Source: Blastocatellia bacterium
GTDB taxonomy: Bacteria > Acidobacteriota > Blastocatellia > UBA7656
DNA length: 64,000 nt
Direction of reading: 5' to 3'
NCBI GenBank assembly: GCA_035275065.1
Contig: DATENM010000039.1
Location: 62,001 to 126,000 of the forward strand
Shown here: positions 1 to 9,156 of the stretch, piece by piece
Layout of the letters: the number at the start of each line of letters is the position of its first letter
Numbering within the stretch: position 1 is the first letter of the stretch
The notes under the pieces: model-generated
What the model was told of the DNA's origin: nothing
The model's input: the letters and a program-made list of their open reading frames with translations, nothing else
The model's database searches: none
Translations under genes and position numbers: made by a program

Positions 1-1733
1 AGCACCGGGGTGCCTGCGGCAATGCAGGTCGTGCAGCCATAGCCCACCAGGTTGAAGCCGAGCTGATTCAAATACGGTTGCAGGCCGGTCTTTTCCAGGT
101 AATCGGTGACGGCGCGCGAGCCGGGCGCGAGCGAGGTCTTTACCGTCGGTCGCACGCGCAGGCCGCGCTCAACCGCCTTCTTTGCCAGCAGCCCCGCGGC
201 GAGCATGACGCTCGGGTTCGAGGTGTTCGTGCAAGACGTGATGGCGGCAATCACCACGTCGCCGTGACGCAGTTCGGCGCGGCCTATGGGAAACTCTTCT
301 TCGAGCACCGCGTCAACGCGGTCAGGCGTCGGGCGGTTGTTCATCATCTCGGTCTCGGTCCAGGTCGCGGTGTTCTTTTCGCTGACCAGTCCGGGGCCGA
401 GCGGCGCGGTATCCGATTTCTGCTCGCCGCCGCCGCTGATGGGCTCGATCAGCGCCGAGCTATGCACGCCGGTCTGCGTGAAGACGCACTTGTCAATCGC
501 TTCGGGCGGCAGGTTGTAACCCCGCTCGCTTACGGGCTGAGTGAGCAAGTCTCGGAAGGTCTCTTTCAGATGGGTCAGCGCAATACGATCCTGCGGGCGC
601 TTCGGCCCGGCGACGCTCGGCTCGACTGAGGCCAGGTCAAGCTCAAGCACGGTGCTATATTCGATCTCGCCTTTGCGCGGTATGCCGAACATGCCCTGCG
701 CCGTGAAGTAGTCGCGGATCAAGGCGACCTGCTCGTCGCTGCGGCCCGTCACCTTGTAGTATTCAAGCGTCTCTTCATCGACCGGGAAGAAGCCCATCGT
801 CGCGCCGTACTCCGGCGACATATTGGCAATCGTCGCGCGGTCGGTGGCTGTCAGCCGCGCCGCGCCGTCGCCGTGATACTCGACGAACTTGCCGACGACC
901 TTAGCGCGGCGCAGCATCTCTGTCAGCGTCAGCACCAGGTCGGTCGCCGTCACCCCTTCGCTCAACTGGCCGCTCAGATGGACGCCGACGACATCCGGCG
1001 TCAGGAAGTAGACCGGCTGGCCGAGCATGCCGGCTTCGGCTTCGATGCCGCCGACGCCCCAGCCGACGACGCCGAGGCCGTTAATCATCGTCGTGTGCGA
1101 GTCTGTGCCGACCAGCGTGTCAGGGAAGCAGACGCCGTCGCGCTCGACCACGCCCTGAGCCAGGTATTCGAGATTGACCTGATGGCAGATGCCGATGCCG
1201 GGCGGCACGACGCTGAAGTTGTTGAACGCCTGCATGCCCCACTTCAAGAACTGATAGCGGGCGCGGTTGCGCTTGAACTCGGTCTCCATGTTCTTGATGA
1301 AGGCATCGGCGCGACTGGCGAAATCGACCTGCACTGAATGATCGATGACCAGGTCTACGGGCACCAGCGGCTCGATGATCCGCGGGTCTTTCGACAGGCG
1401 GGCGACTGCCGAGCGCATGGCCGCCAGATCAACCAGCAGCGGCACGCCCGTGAAGTCTTGCAGCAGGATGCGGGCGACGACAAAGGGAATCTCTTCGGTG
1501 CGCTCGGCGGTCGGCGTCCAGTTGGCCAGGGCGCGCACGTTATCTTCGGTGATGCGCTTGCCGTCATAATTGCGCAGCACCGATTCAAGCACGATGCGGA
1601 TGCTGACGGGCAGTTTCGAGATCGGCCCGATGCCGGCTTTTTCCAGTTGCGGCAGCGAATAAAACTCCCCTGAGCGATGGTTTGCGGTGGTAAACGTCTG
1701 ATGCGAGTCGAAGAGGTTATGCGTCATAGTCAT
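1..1733 (-). CDS. acnA: Aconitate hydratase A (N-terminal 577 residues; cut by window edge)
   Basis: Interconverts citrate and isocitrate in the TCA cycle with a cytosolic [4Fe-4S] cluster. Reading the minus strand from the ATG at 1733 gives [14 protein letters not shown], then blocks typical of the AcnA/IRP family: [37 protein letters not shown], the cluster cysteine in [14 protein letters not shown], and GYGCTTC with the other two cluster cysteines next to the window edge. Family members are about 900 residues, so roughly 320 C-terminal residues, including the swivelling domain, lie outside. A second in-frame ATG two codons later could also be the start. Just after the last cysteine the sequence reads IAAGTPV where the family normally has IGNSGPL. 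A sigma70-like promoter lies about 80 bases upstream. The identity is secure. Confidence 0.95.
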   Translation of the reverse strand, partial: MTMTHNLFDSHQTFTTANHRSGEFYSLPQLEKAGIGPISKLPVSIRIVLESVLRNYDGKRITEDNVRALANWTPTAERTEEIPFVVARILLQDFTGVPLLVDLAAMRSAVARLSKDPRIIEPLVPVDLVIDHSVQVDFASRADAFIKNMETEFKRNRARYQFLKWGMQAFNNFSVVPPGIGICHQVNLEYLAQGVVERDGVCFPDTLVGTDSHTTMINGLGVVGWGVGGIEAEAGMLGQPVYFLTPDVVGVHLSGQLSEGVTATDLVLTLTEMLRRAKVVGKFVEYHGDGAARLTATDRATIANMSPEYGATMGFFPVDEETLEYYKVTGRSDEQVALIRDYFTAQGMFGIPRKGEIEYSTVLELDLASVEPSVAGPKRPQDRIALTHLKETFRDLLTQPVSERGYNLPPEAIDKCVFTQTGVHSSALIEPISGGGEQKSDTAPLGPGLVSEKNTATWTETEMMNNRPTPDRVDAVLEEEFPIGRAELRHGDVVIAAITSCTNTSNPSVMLAAGLLAKKAVERGLRVRPTVKTSLAPGSRAVTDYLEKTGLQPYLNQLGFNLVGYGCTTCIAAGTPV

Positions 1734-1810
1734 TCAATCATCCGTCGGGTTGGCGCGTCTGCGGGCGCGGTCTGGTTATCGGTTGAACGGCTGTTGTCTC
1801 TGTGAATTTC

Positions 1811-1839
1811 AGTTTAGAGTTCGTCGGCGGGATCGTCAA
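1811..1839 (-). promoter_or_regulatory. Candidate sigma70-type promoter for acnA
   Basis: On the minus strand TTGACG is followed by 17 bases and TAAACT. The -35 matches the consensus at 5 of 6 positions and the -10 at 4 of 6. It lies in the intergenic region about 80 bases upstream of the aconitase start and points into it. It was found by eye only. Confidence 0.5.
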
Positions 1840-1873
1840 GGAATGGCGCGGTGAGCTAACGATCTGCCGCCGC

Positions 1874-2025
1874 TCAGGGGCAATCAGTTCTCGACATTCA
1901 TAAAGATGGATTAAACACAGAGGCACGGAGGCACGGAGGAGACACAGAGACGTTCTCCGTGCCTCCGTGCCTCTGTGTCTCTGTGTTTTTCTTTCATCCC
2001 TTTTGGCAGAACTGAATGACCCTGG
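1874..2025. repeat. MITE-like palindromic element, family 1 (octamer arms), full-length copy A
   Basis: The core is a long imperfect hairpin whose arms are tandem 8-base units (CACAGAGA, GCACGGAG on the left; CTCCGTGC, CTCTGTGT on the right). Outside the core lie imperfect terminal inverted repeats: the right end reads, on the minus strand, CAGGGTCATTCAGTTCT, and the left end matches this at about 15 of 18 positions. The right flank (1981-2019, read on the minus strand) is nearly the same as the left flank of the copy at 40604, including GGGATGAAAGAAAAACACAG. This element is therefore a defined unit of about 150 bp, inserted in the opposite orientation to that copy. It sits between the divergent acnA and acetyltransferase genes. 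No transposase is visible. Confidence 0.85.
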
Positions 2026-2139
2026 CCGCTGCTTGTGGAATTTAGTGGCGGCAGGCAATTTCATATCATTAAGCCTTCGCGCGTGGACGGCTGGCGAAGG
2101 AGGAGGACGCGCATAACGTCGAAAGGATTTGCTGGAGCA

Positions 2140-3339
2140 ATGAGTAGCGCACAGGCGATAGGACGGTCGCGGTATCAGATGGAGATCACGACCGACGAGG
2201 CCGGGTTGGCGCGGCTCGCCCGCGAATGGGACGCGCTGCTCGACGAGAGCGCCCAGCGCGTTTACTTCTTGCGCGCCGGCTGGAATCAGCTCTGGTGGCA
2301 GACCTTTCGCCCTCAGGGCGCGCAGTTGTTCATCATCACGGCGCGCGACCTGAATGGGCGATTGGCAGGACTGGCGCCGCTTTACCTGCGCGAGCGTCGT
2401 ACCGCGGGCATCCCGCATGTGCGCGAGCTAGGATTCATCGGCACCGGCGTTTATGTGCAGACCGGCGAATGCCTCGACCTGATCGCACGTCGGGGCGAAG
2501 AGCGTCAGGTCGCCGAAGCTGTCATCGATTTTCTCCTACAATCAAACGCCTGGGATCGGCTCTGCCTTAACGAGATTCCCGCGACTTCGCTGATGCTGCC
2601 GCACCTGCGCGCCGCGCTGGGGCCGAGCGCCGTCATCCAGCAAGCCAGCCGCTCGCACTTCATCCGCACCACGGGTGATTGGGAGAGCGTGCTAGAGAAT
2701 CTGAGCCGCTCGACGCGCAAGAACCTGCTCTACGAAACGCGCCGCTTGTTCAAGACCCACGCGGGCCGACTGCGCCGCGTCGCCACCGCCGACGAGCTTG
2801 AAGGCGCGATGGACGCGCTGGTGCGCTTGCACCAGGCGCGCTGGAACGCCCGCGGCGAGCCGGGCTCGTTTGCGCTTCCCGGCTTTGAGCCCTTCCTGCG
2901 CGAGGCGGCGCGCCTGAGCTTGCGCGACGACCGCCTGCGCATGTGGACGTTCGATGTGGAAGGCGAAACGGCGGGGGCGCTCATCGGCTTTTATGACAAC
3001 GGCGTGGTGCATTACTTTCAAGCGGGCTTCGACCCGGAGCTATCGCGCCTGAGCGTCGGGCGCGTGATGCTCGGCCTCTGCCTCCGCGAATGCGTCGCCG
3101 ACCCCGTCGTGCGCGAATTCGATTTCATGGGCGGCGACAACGCTTACAAAGATCGCTGGACGCCGGAGGGCCGCGAAACAGTCAAGCTCACCTGTTTGCG
3201 CGCGGGCGTGCGGGCGCTGGCTTACACGGGCATTCATCGGATGACGCGGTTGAGCAAGTCGCTGCTCAAGGCGACGCTGCCAACCGCAGTGCGGCAGGCC
3301 GGACACAGGCTATTGCAGCGCCGGCATTTCATCCGCTGA
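2140..3339 (+). CDS. FemAB/CelD-like GNAT acetyltransferase
   Basis: A 399-residue protein resembling the acetyltransferase_6 (FemAB/BioF2/CelD-like) group: two tandem GNAT folds, the second carrying the core EGETAGALIGFYDNGVVHYF and a GRVMLGLCLRECV helix. Relatives acylate sugars or transfer amino acids during exopolysaccharide and cell-wall assembly. The N-terminal half has the usual WDALLDESAQRVYFLRAGW segment. I chose the ATG at 2140 because GGAG lies just upstream and the longer reading frame to 2035 has an arginine-rich, non-conserved extension. A 7-bp inverted repeat (2074-2080 with 2094-2100) lies in the leader. It is followed 43 bases later by a second acetyltransferase on the same strand, so the two may be co-transcribed and act on the same polymer. 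The substrate is unknown. Confidence 0.75.
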   Translation: MSSAQAIGRSRYQMEITTDEAGLARLAREWDALLDESAQRVYFLRAGWNQLWWQTFRPQGAQLFIITARDLNGRLAGLAPLYLRERRTAGIPHVRELGFIGTGVYVQTGECLDLIARRGEERQVAEAVIDFLLQSNAWDRLCLNEIPATSLMLPHLRAALGPSAVIQQASRSHFIRTTGDWESVLENLSRSTRKNLLYETRRLFKTHAGRLRRVATADELEGAMDALVRLHQARWNARGEPGSFALPGFEPFLREAARLSLRDDRLRMWTFDVEGETAGALIGFYDNGVVHYFQAGFDPELSRLSVGRVMLGLCLRECVADPVVREFDFMGGDNAYKDRWTPEGRETVKLTCLRAGVRALAYTGIHRMTRLSKSLLKATLPTAVRQAGHRLLQRRHFIR

Positions 3340-3382
3340 GCCAACAGACACCGCGCCCACGGGCGCGTCAAGTGGTAGGACT

Positions 3383-4438
3383 ATGAGTGAATTTGTTATT
3401 CGTCAGGCGACCGCGGACGACCGCGGCCACATCATTCGCTTAATGGCGAACGTCTATTCCGGCGACGTGGCGGCGCGCTACGATTGGCTCTATCGCGATA
3501 ACCCGCACGGCAGCGCGCTCACCTGGCTGGCGATTGAAAGCGACAGCGGCGAAGCGGTCGGCTGCACCTCGATCTTTCCGCGCCGCGTTCGCGTAGCGGA
3601 GCGCGAGCGGTTGGGGAGCATCGGCGGCGACTGCTACATCGAGCCGCGCGTGCGTCGCCGTGGCCTGGCGACGCAACTGCACGTCGCCAGCTTCTCAGGC
3701 ATGCGCGAAGCCGGCATCGAGTTCATGTATGGCCCGCCGACGCCGAACAATCTCGGCGCGCTCGTCAAAGCCGGCTCGCATCTGGTGACCAGCTATCGCC
3801 GCTGGGTGCGCCCGCTGACCAGTCACGGCGTTTATCAGGCGGCCTTCTCGCGTGTGCCGACCAAGCTCGGGGCGCGGCTCGCCGGCCTGCCGATTCTGAT
3901 GCTCGATCATCTGACGAAAGGTGACGCGCACGGCTTCACGTTGAGCGAAATCTTCGAGTTCGGCGACGAGTTCGACGCGCTGTTTGCAACGGCGGCGGCG
4001 ACTCACCCGGTGGCCTGCGTGCGCGACCGCGCTTACCTGGCATGGCGCTATCGCAGCGGCAGGCAGACGGCGCTGGCCGTGCGCCGCGACGGCGCGCTGG
4101 TGGGTTTCTTCACGATTGAAAAGTCCGGCAACGAAGCGGCCATCATGGACATTTTCAGTCCGAACGATCCGCGCTTGATTGACGCGCTGCTGCGGCTGGT
4201 GATCGAGTACGCGACCCAATGGAGCTGCGCGCGCCTGGAGTTATGCATGACTGAAGGCTGCGCCGTAGCGCGGCGACTGTTGCGGCATGGCTTCATCGCC
4301 CGCGACGAGCGCGGCTTTCAAGTCGCGGTTGCCGATACGGACGCGCAGGCCGCCTTGCTGCGAGCCCCCAGCTCGTGGCACCTGACGGAAGCCGATCAAG
4401 ACCTCGAAACTGTTTTCGTGCAAGCCGTCGCTGGATAA
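3383..4438 (+). CDS. GNAT family N-acetyltransferase
   Basis: A 351-residue cytoplasmic protein. The N-terminal domain is a clear GNAT fold: the start EFVIRQATADDRGHIIRL, the beta4 segment GGDCYIEPRVR, and the acetyl-CoA pyrophosphate loop RRRGLATQLH at residues 91-100 (R-x-x-G-x-A). The C-terminal half (about 180-350) looks like a second, degenerate GNAT-like domain. No signal peptide or membrane segment is seen. Its tandem placement after the FemAB-like gene suggests a shared surface-polymer or metabolite acylation role, which is inference. The acceptor substrate cannot be predicted. Confidence 0.75.
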   Translation: MSEFVIRQATADDRGHIIRLMANVYSGDVAARYDWLYRDNPHGSALTWLAIESDSGEAVGCTSIFPRRVRVAERERLGSIGGDCYIEPRVRRRGLATQLHVASFSGMREAGIEFMYGPPTPNNLGALVKAGSHLVTSYRRWVRPLTSHGVYQAAFSRVPTKLGARLAGLPILMLDHLTKGDAHGFTLSEIFEFGDEFDALFATAAATHPVACVRDRAYLAWRYRSGRQTALAVRRDGALVGFFTIEKSGNEAAIMDIFSPNDPRLIDALLRLVIEYATQWSCARLELCMTEGCAVARRLLRHGFIARDERGFQVAVADTDAQAALLRAPSSWHLTEADQDLETVFVQAVAG

Positions 4439-4447
4439 TCTGAAAGA

Positions 4448-4517
4448 TAAACCCAGAGACACCGCAGACACGGAGGTAGCACGGAGAAGCCTCTGTGCCT
4501 CTGTGCCTCTGTGTTTA
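4448..4517. repeat. Octamer-arm inverted repeat, family 1, core-only copy B
   Basis: The left arm has degenerate CCAGAGAC/ACACGGAG units and the right arm has three near-perfect CCTCTGTG units ending in TTTA. The arms can pair over most of their length with a short AGCC-type loop. The conserved flanks and terminal repeats of copies A and D are not recognisable here, so this is either an eroded copy or the core alone. It lies 10 bases after the acetyltransferase stop codon, where a hairpin could also end transcription. Confidence 0.7.
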
Positions 4518-4551
4518 CCCCACCTTTGAACGTCAAGCACTAACCCGTGAA

Positions 4552-4581
4552 TTGACAGCCGCGGCGGCGGTGAGCTAGCTT
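4552..4581 (+). promoter_or_regulatory. Possible promoter upstream of the small ORF and S9 peptidase
   Basis: A perfect -35 TTGACA is followed, after 18 bases, by a weak TAGCTT (3 of 6). It points towards the gene at 4635. The poor -10 makes this tentative. Confidence 0.3.
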
Positions 4582-4634
4582 TGCAGCGGTCATCATATCG
4601 CTAACGGTGAATGCAAGCTGCGGAGTAACGGCCA

Positions 4635-4886
4635 GTGAATCGGCGCACGAGAATCCATATTAAAGGCCGCGATACGTTCTGGAGCCAGGCGTTTCATGTC
4701 GAATGGCAGGATCAGTTTGCCGACCGGAAATTGATCGAAGACGGCGCGGGCTATTATCTCGCCGACGAAGCGTGGCTCGCCGACCTGGAGCGTGTTGGCC
4801 GCCAGACCTTCTGCGAGATTCGCCGCGCCCCAGACAATCCGCAGCGCCGCGACTGGCTCAGCTCAATTCTGCCGCGGCGGAAATAA
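4635..4886 (+). CDS. Small uncharacterised protein (83 residues)
   Basis: I do not recognise this family. It starts with GTG and is charged and soluble, with several tryptophans (WSQAFHVEWQDQF, DEAWLADLERVG) and no signal peptide or cysteine motif. Reasons to think it is real: it fills an otherwise empty gap, ends 12 bases before the S9 peptidase start on the same strand, and no longer gene lies opposite. It could be a small cytoplasmic accessory protein. No function is inferred. Confidence 0.5.
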   Translation: MNRRTRIHIKGRDTFWSQAFHVEWQDQFADRKLIEDGAGYYLADEAWLADLERVGRQTFCEIRRAPDNPQRRDWLSSILPRRK

Positions 4887-4898
4887 CGGAGAAAACCG

Positions 4899-6989
4899 AT
4901 GCCAACAAATTTGCGATTATTCGGCACTTTTTTAATCTTTTTGATGCTTGCCATGCCATTGGCGGCGCGGCAGGGCGAAGGCAAGCGCGGCATCACGCCG
5001 GAAGATTATTACGCTTTCGAATTCGCCAGCGACCCGCGCCTGTCGCCGGACGGCAAGCTCGTCGCTTACGTCGTCACGACCGTAGATCAGAAACAGAATC
5101 GCCGCCACTCGTCCGTCTGGATGGCCTCAGCGGATGGCCGCCGCGCCCCCTGGCAGTTTACGACCAGCGCGCAGAGCAGCAGCGCGCCGCGCTGGAGCCC
5201 CGATGGTCAGTGGCTCGCTTTTATTTCAACGCGCCCGGCGGCGGACTCGACATCGCGCACCGCCAGCGAAGGCGCGGCCAGCAACGACGCTCGCGCTCAG
5301 GTCTACGTGCTGGCCATGAGCGGCGGCGAAGCGCGTCGCGTCACGAACTTTAAGAACGGCGTCAGCAGTTTTCAGTGGTCGCCCGACGGGACGCGGCTCG
5401 CCTGCGTCAGCCGCTCGGGGCCGAGCGACAGCCGCGCCGCGAACAAAGAGCACAGCGACGTGCGGCACTATAAGACCATCTCGTACAAGTTCAACGACAC
5501 CGGCTGGTTCGACGACCGCCGCAGTCACATCTGGGTGGTTGACGTTAAGAGCGGTGAGGCGCGCGGCATCACATCCGGCGACGACTGGAACGACAACGAC
5601 CCGCAATGGTCGCCCGACGGCACGAAGATCGCCTTTGTCTCGAACCGCACCGGCAAAGAGTTTGAAGACAATCACGACACAGACGTCTGGGTGGTGGCGG
5701 CGACCGGCGGCACGCCTTTGAAGATTTCCGATCACCCCGAGAGTGACAACAGCCCGCGCTGGTCGCCCGACGGCAAGACCATCGCTTTCGTAGGCCGCGT
5801 GCGCGAAGAGCAGCACCCGAAAATCTGGCTCGCGCCGGCGACCGGCGGCACGGCTTCGCGGCTGGCCGCCGAAGGGCTCGACATGATTCCGTCCGACCTT
5901 GACTGGGCCGAACAGGGGCGCGCGCTTTATTTCACCGCGGGCGTCAAAGGCGAGACTCACCTGTTCCGCGCCGACCTCGCTTCGCGGCAAGTCGGCCAGG
6001 TCACCAGAGGCGCGCGCGCCGTGCGCGGCGTTGACCTCAACGATCAAGCGCAGAAGATGGTCTACACCGCAAACGACTTTAAGCATCTGGATGATGTGTA
6101 CGTCGCCAATTTGTCGGGACAGGGCGAGCAACAATTGACGCACTTGAACGAGGCGCTGTGGCGCGGGCTGGCACTGATGGATGTCGAGCGCGTGCCCTAC
6201 AAGGCCGCCGATGGCTGGCAGATAGATGGCTTCTTCGTTAAGCCCATCGGCTGGCAAGAAGGCAAGCAGTACCCGATGATTCTCAGCATTCACGGCGGCC
6301 CGGCGGGGATGTACGGCGTTGACTGGTTCCACGAATTTCAAGTCTATGCGGCGCGCGGCTGGGCGGTCTTCTTCGTCAACCCGAGAGGCTCGACCGGCTA
6401 CGGCGAGAAGTTCGAAAACGGCATCATCGGCGAATGGGGCGGCAAAGATTACACGGACATCATGAGCGGCGTTGACATGATCCTGGCTCGCTATCCGTGG
6501 ATAGACCGCGACCGGCTGGGCGTCACCGGCGGCAGCTACGGCGGTTACATGACGAACTGGATCGTCTCTCACACCGACCGCTTCAAAGCCGCGGTGACGT
6601 TGCGCAGCGTCGTCAACTTCATCAGCGACGAAGGCACGCGCGACGGCGCTTACGGCCATAAGCGCGACTTCAGCGGCTTCATGTTCGACAAGTTCGAGAC
6701 CTACTGGGACCGCTCGCCGCTCAAGTATGCGAAGAACGTCAAGACGCCGACGCTCATCTTGCATTCGGACAATGATTATCGCGTGCCGCTCGAACAAGGC
6801 GAGCAGTGGTTCCGCGCCTTGAAGCATTACGGCGTGACCACCGAGCTGGTGATCTTCCCGCGCGAGAATCACAACCTGACGCGCACAGGCGAGCCAAAGC
6901 ATCTGGTCGAAAGCTTGAACTGGCAGCTCTACTGGTTCGACCGCTTCATCAACGGCAACCGCGCCGCTGTGCCGCCCGACGCGCGGTAA
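4899..6989 (+). CDS. Secreted S9 family peptidase (acylaminoacyl-/dipeptidyl-peptidase type)
   Basis: A serine peptidase that removes short units from peptide N-termini, probably in the periplasm. Residues 1-25 form a signal peptide (LFGTFLIFLMLAMPLAARQG). Residues about 40-400 are a TolB/PD40-like beta-propeller with repeated WSPDG motifs. The C-terminal alpha/beta-hydrolase has the nucleophile Ser546 in TGGSYGGYM, Asp626 in HSDNDYRVP and His658 in RENHNLTR, so the triad is complete. At 696 residues it has the usual length. CGGAG eight bases upstream supports the start. A GH20 enzyme follows 37 bases downstream, consistent with a scavenging role for cell-wall or protein debris. The exact specificity is not predictable. 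Confidence 0.92.
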   Translation: MPTNLRLFGTFLIFLMLAMPLAARQGEGKRGITPEDYYAFEFASDPRLSPDGKLVAYVVTTVDQKQNRRHSSVWMASADGRRAPWQFTTSAQSSSAPRWSPDGQWLAFISTRPAADSTSRTASEGAASNDARAQVYVLAMSGGEARRVTNFKNGVSSFQWSPDGTRLACVSRSGPSDSRAANKEHSDVRHYKTISYKFNDTGWFDDRRSHIWVVDVKSGEARGITSGDDWNDNDPQWSPDGTKIAFVSNRTGKEFEDNHDTDVWVVAATGGTPLKISDHPESDNSPRWSPDGKTIAFVGRVREEQHPKIWLAPATGGTASRLAAEGLDMIPSDLDWAEQGRALYFTAGVKGETHLFRADLASRQVGQVTRGARAVRGVDLNDQAQKMVYTANDFKHLDDVYVANLSGQGEQQLTHLNEALWRGLALMDVERVPYKAADGWQIDGFFVKPIGWQEGKQYPMILSIHGGPAGMYGVDWFHEFQVYAARGWAVFFVNPRGSTGYGEKFENGIIGEWGGKDYTDIMSGVDMILARYPWIDRDRLGVTGGSYGGYMTNWIVSHTDRFKAAVTLRSVVNFISDEGTRDGAYGHKRDFSGFMFDKFETYWDRSPLKYAKNVKTPTLILHSDNDYRVPLEQGEQWFRALKHYGVTTELVIFPRENHNLTRTGEPKHLVESLNWQLYWFDRFINGNRAAVPPDAR

Positions 6990-7026
6990 CCATCAGCGTT
7001 GTTGACGCTAGCCGAACAGATATCGA

Positions 7027-9156
7027 ATGATGAAAAGAAAATCTCTCTGGATTGTCCCGGCCGCAATCATCCTGCTGTCAGCGACATCGGCGTTTGCTCA
7101 AGACCTGAAGTTGATCCCTGAGCCGAAGCAGGTCGAGCGCCGCGCCGGCGCTTTCGCCATCACCTCGAAGACACGCATCGTCGTCAACTCGGCACATACG
7201 GAGGAAGACCGCGCCGCCGCCGAAACGCTCGGCGAAGAGATCGAGCGCGCCACCGGGCGAAAAGTAGCCATCACCACATCGCGCTCGCTGCCCAAAGCAA
7301 ACGCCATCTATCTGGCGCGTGTCGGCGATGACGCACGGCTGAGTGCCGCGCTCGCGGCGGACAAGCTGGCGATTGACGACAAGCTCGACGAAGAAGGCTA
7401 CGTGATTGACGCGAGCGCCGAGCGCATCGTCGTCGCGGCGCGAACCGGCGCGGGCGTCTTCTACGGCGCGCAGACCTTGCGCCAGTTATTGGGGCAGGGA
7501 AGCGGCGCGCAGGCCGGCGAAACTCGTCAGCTTTCCTGCCCGGCAGTCGCTATAAAAGATTGGCCCCAGATGCGCTGGCGCGGCGTCCACGACGACATCA
7601 GTCGCGGCCCCGTGCCGACGCTCGAATACATGAAGCGGCAGGTGCGAACCTGCGCGGCCTTCAAGCTCAATCTCTTCTCGCTCTATCTGGAACACGTCTT
7701 CGACTATCAGAGCCAGCCGCTGATCGCGCCGAAAGAAGGCGCGATCACTGCCGCGGACGTCAAAGAGCTGGTCGAGTATGCGCGGCGCTATTACGTCACC
7801 ATCCTGCCCGAGCAGCAGGCGTTCGGCCATCTGCATCACGTCCTGAAGTACGAAACCTTCAGCGACATGGCCGAAACCCCGCACGGCCATGTGCTGGCAC
7901 CGGTCAACGATAAAACTTACGCCTTCATCAAAGACCTTTATGCCGAGCTGGTGCCGCTGTTTCCCGGCCCGCTCTTTCACATCGGCGCTGACGAAACCTT
8001 TGAGCTGGGGCGCGGGCAGACGAAAGCCCACGCCGATCAGGTCGGGCTGGGCCGCGTCTACCTTGAGCATCTGAAGCGCGTCGCCGAGATCATGAAGCCT
8101 TACAATAAGCGGCTGATGTTCTGGGGCGACATCGCGATGAAGTATCCTGAGCTGCTGGGCATCCTGCCGAAAGACGTGATTGCCGTGGCGTGGGGGTATT
8201 CGCCGCAGCCCGCCTTCGATAACCTGTTGAAGCCTTACAAAGACGCGCATCTTGATCTGTTCGTCGCGCCGGGCGCGAGCAACTGGAATCGCATCTTCCC
8301 GAACCTCGACGCCGCCTTTTTGAACATTCGCAACTTCGTGCGCGACGGGCAGAAGTATGGCGCGCTCGGCATGTTGAACACGACCTGGGACGATGACGGC
8401 GAGGCGCTGTTTCAGATGACCTGGCCGGCGGTCGCCTTCGGCGCGGCCTGCGCCTGGCAATCGGGTGAATCAAGCATCGAGCGTTTCAAGGCCAATTACG
8501 ATTGGGCGTTCTATCGTAACGAAGATCACGTTTTCCGGGATGCGCTGCAATCACTGTCGCGCGCCCATTCGATACTCCGCGATGCCAAGCTCGGCGACGC
8601 CAACGACGAGCCGTTCTGGTCCGACCCGTTCACAGAGACCGGCGCTGCATACGTCGAAAAAGCCGAGGCGGCGGCGCACGACCTGCGCATTGAAGCCGAG
8701 CGCGCACTGGCCTCGCTCTATCGGCACCGTGAGCAAGCGCGCAACAACGACGACACGATTGATAGCTTGATCTTTGCCGGGTTGCGCCTGGACGCGCTCG
8801 GCATGAAGGCCCAGCTTGTCGGCGAGATCAGCCGCTATTACTGGGAAGCTTATTTGAATATGAGCAACCGCCAACTGGTGCAGCGCAACCTGAGCCAGAT
8901 TGCCGGGGCCAACGGGCGGCTCGAAGACTTGCGTGACGCGACGACGCGATTGCGCGAGATGTACGCGAAGCTGTGGATGGCAGAGAACCGCGCCTACTGG
9001 CTGGCCAACGTCACGGTGCGCTATGACAATCTGGCGCGGCTGTTTGTGGCGAAAGCGCAGACCGTTCGCCAGGCCATGCAGCAGTACCGCGAGCAAGGCA
9101 CTCTGCCGACGCCGCAGCAGATGGGATTCTTTATTCGAGTGACAAGTGACAAGTGA
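7027..9156 (+). CDS. Secreted glycoside hydrolase family 20 (beta-N-acetylhexosaminidase-like)
   Basis: It likely cleaves terminal N-acetylhexosamine residues from chitin, peptidoglycan or glycan fragments. It has a signal peptide (residues 1-24, ending TSAFAQ), a GH20b-type N-terminal domain (about 30-160, with GYVIDASAERIVVAA and GVFYGAQTLRQLL), then the TIM barrel starting at MRWRGVHDDISRG. The acid/base pair is Asp322-Glu323 in HIGADETFEL. The C-terminal 200 residues are helical and unassigned. The last residues (RVTSDK) and the stop codon are encoded by the GTGACAA repeat array beginning at 9139, so the natural C-terminus has probably been replaced or trimmed. It has no strong Shine-Dalgarno sequence. 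Two ATGs in a row make the exact start uncertain by one codon. Confidence 0.88.
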   Translation: MMKRKSLWIVPAAIILLSATSAFAQDLKLIPEPKQVERRAGAFAITSKTRIVVNSAHTEEDRAAAETLGEEIERATGRKVAITTSRSLPKANAIYLARVGDDARLSAALAADKLAIDDKLDEEGYVIDASAERIVVAARTGAGVFYGAQTLRQLLGQGSGAQAGETRQLSCPAVAIKDWPQMRWRGVHDDISRGPVPTLEYMKRQVRTCAAFKLNLFSLYLEHVFDYQSQPLIAPKEGAITAADVKELVEYARRYYVTILPEQQAFGHLHHVLKYETFSDMAETPHGHVLAPVNDKTYAFIKDLYAELVPLFPGPLFHIGADETFELGRGQTKAHADQVGLGRVYLEHLKRVAEIMKPYNKRLMFWGDIAMKYPELLGILPKDVIAVAWGYSPQPAFDNLLKPYKDAHLDLFVAPGASNWNRIFPNLDAAFLNIRNFVRDGQKYGALGMLNTTWDDDGEALFQMTWPAVAFGAACAWQSGESSIERFKANYDWAFYRNEDHVFRDALQSLSRAHSILRDAKLGDANDEPFWSDPFTETGAAYVEKAEAAAHDLRIEAERALASLYRHREQARNNDDTIDSLIFAGLRLDALGMKAQLVGEISRYYWEAYLNMSNRQLVQRNLSQIAGANGRLEDLRDATTRLREMYAKLWMAENRAYWLANVTVRYDNLARLFVAKAQTVRQAMQQYREQGTLPTPQQMGFFIRVTSDK

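Noticed and set aside
1738..2418. Minus-strand frame containing a TQRHRGTEARR peptide
   Set aside because: It is a translation of the octamer repeat plus antisense of the acetyltransferase; the same peptide arises from the copy at 40490-40759. There is no Shine-Dalgarno and no family.
5226..6902. 558-codon open frame antisense to the S9 peptidase
   Set aside because: Long antisense frames are expected in GC-rich genes. The protein is low in structure-like patterns, and the opposite strand has a complete peptidase with its triad.
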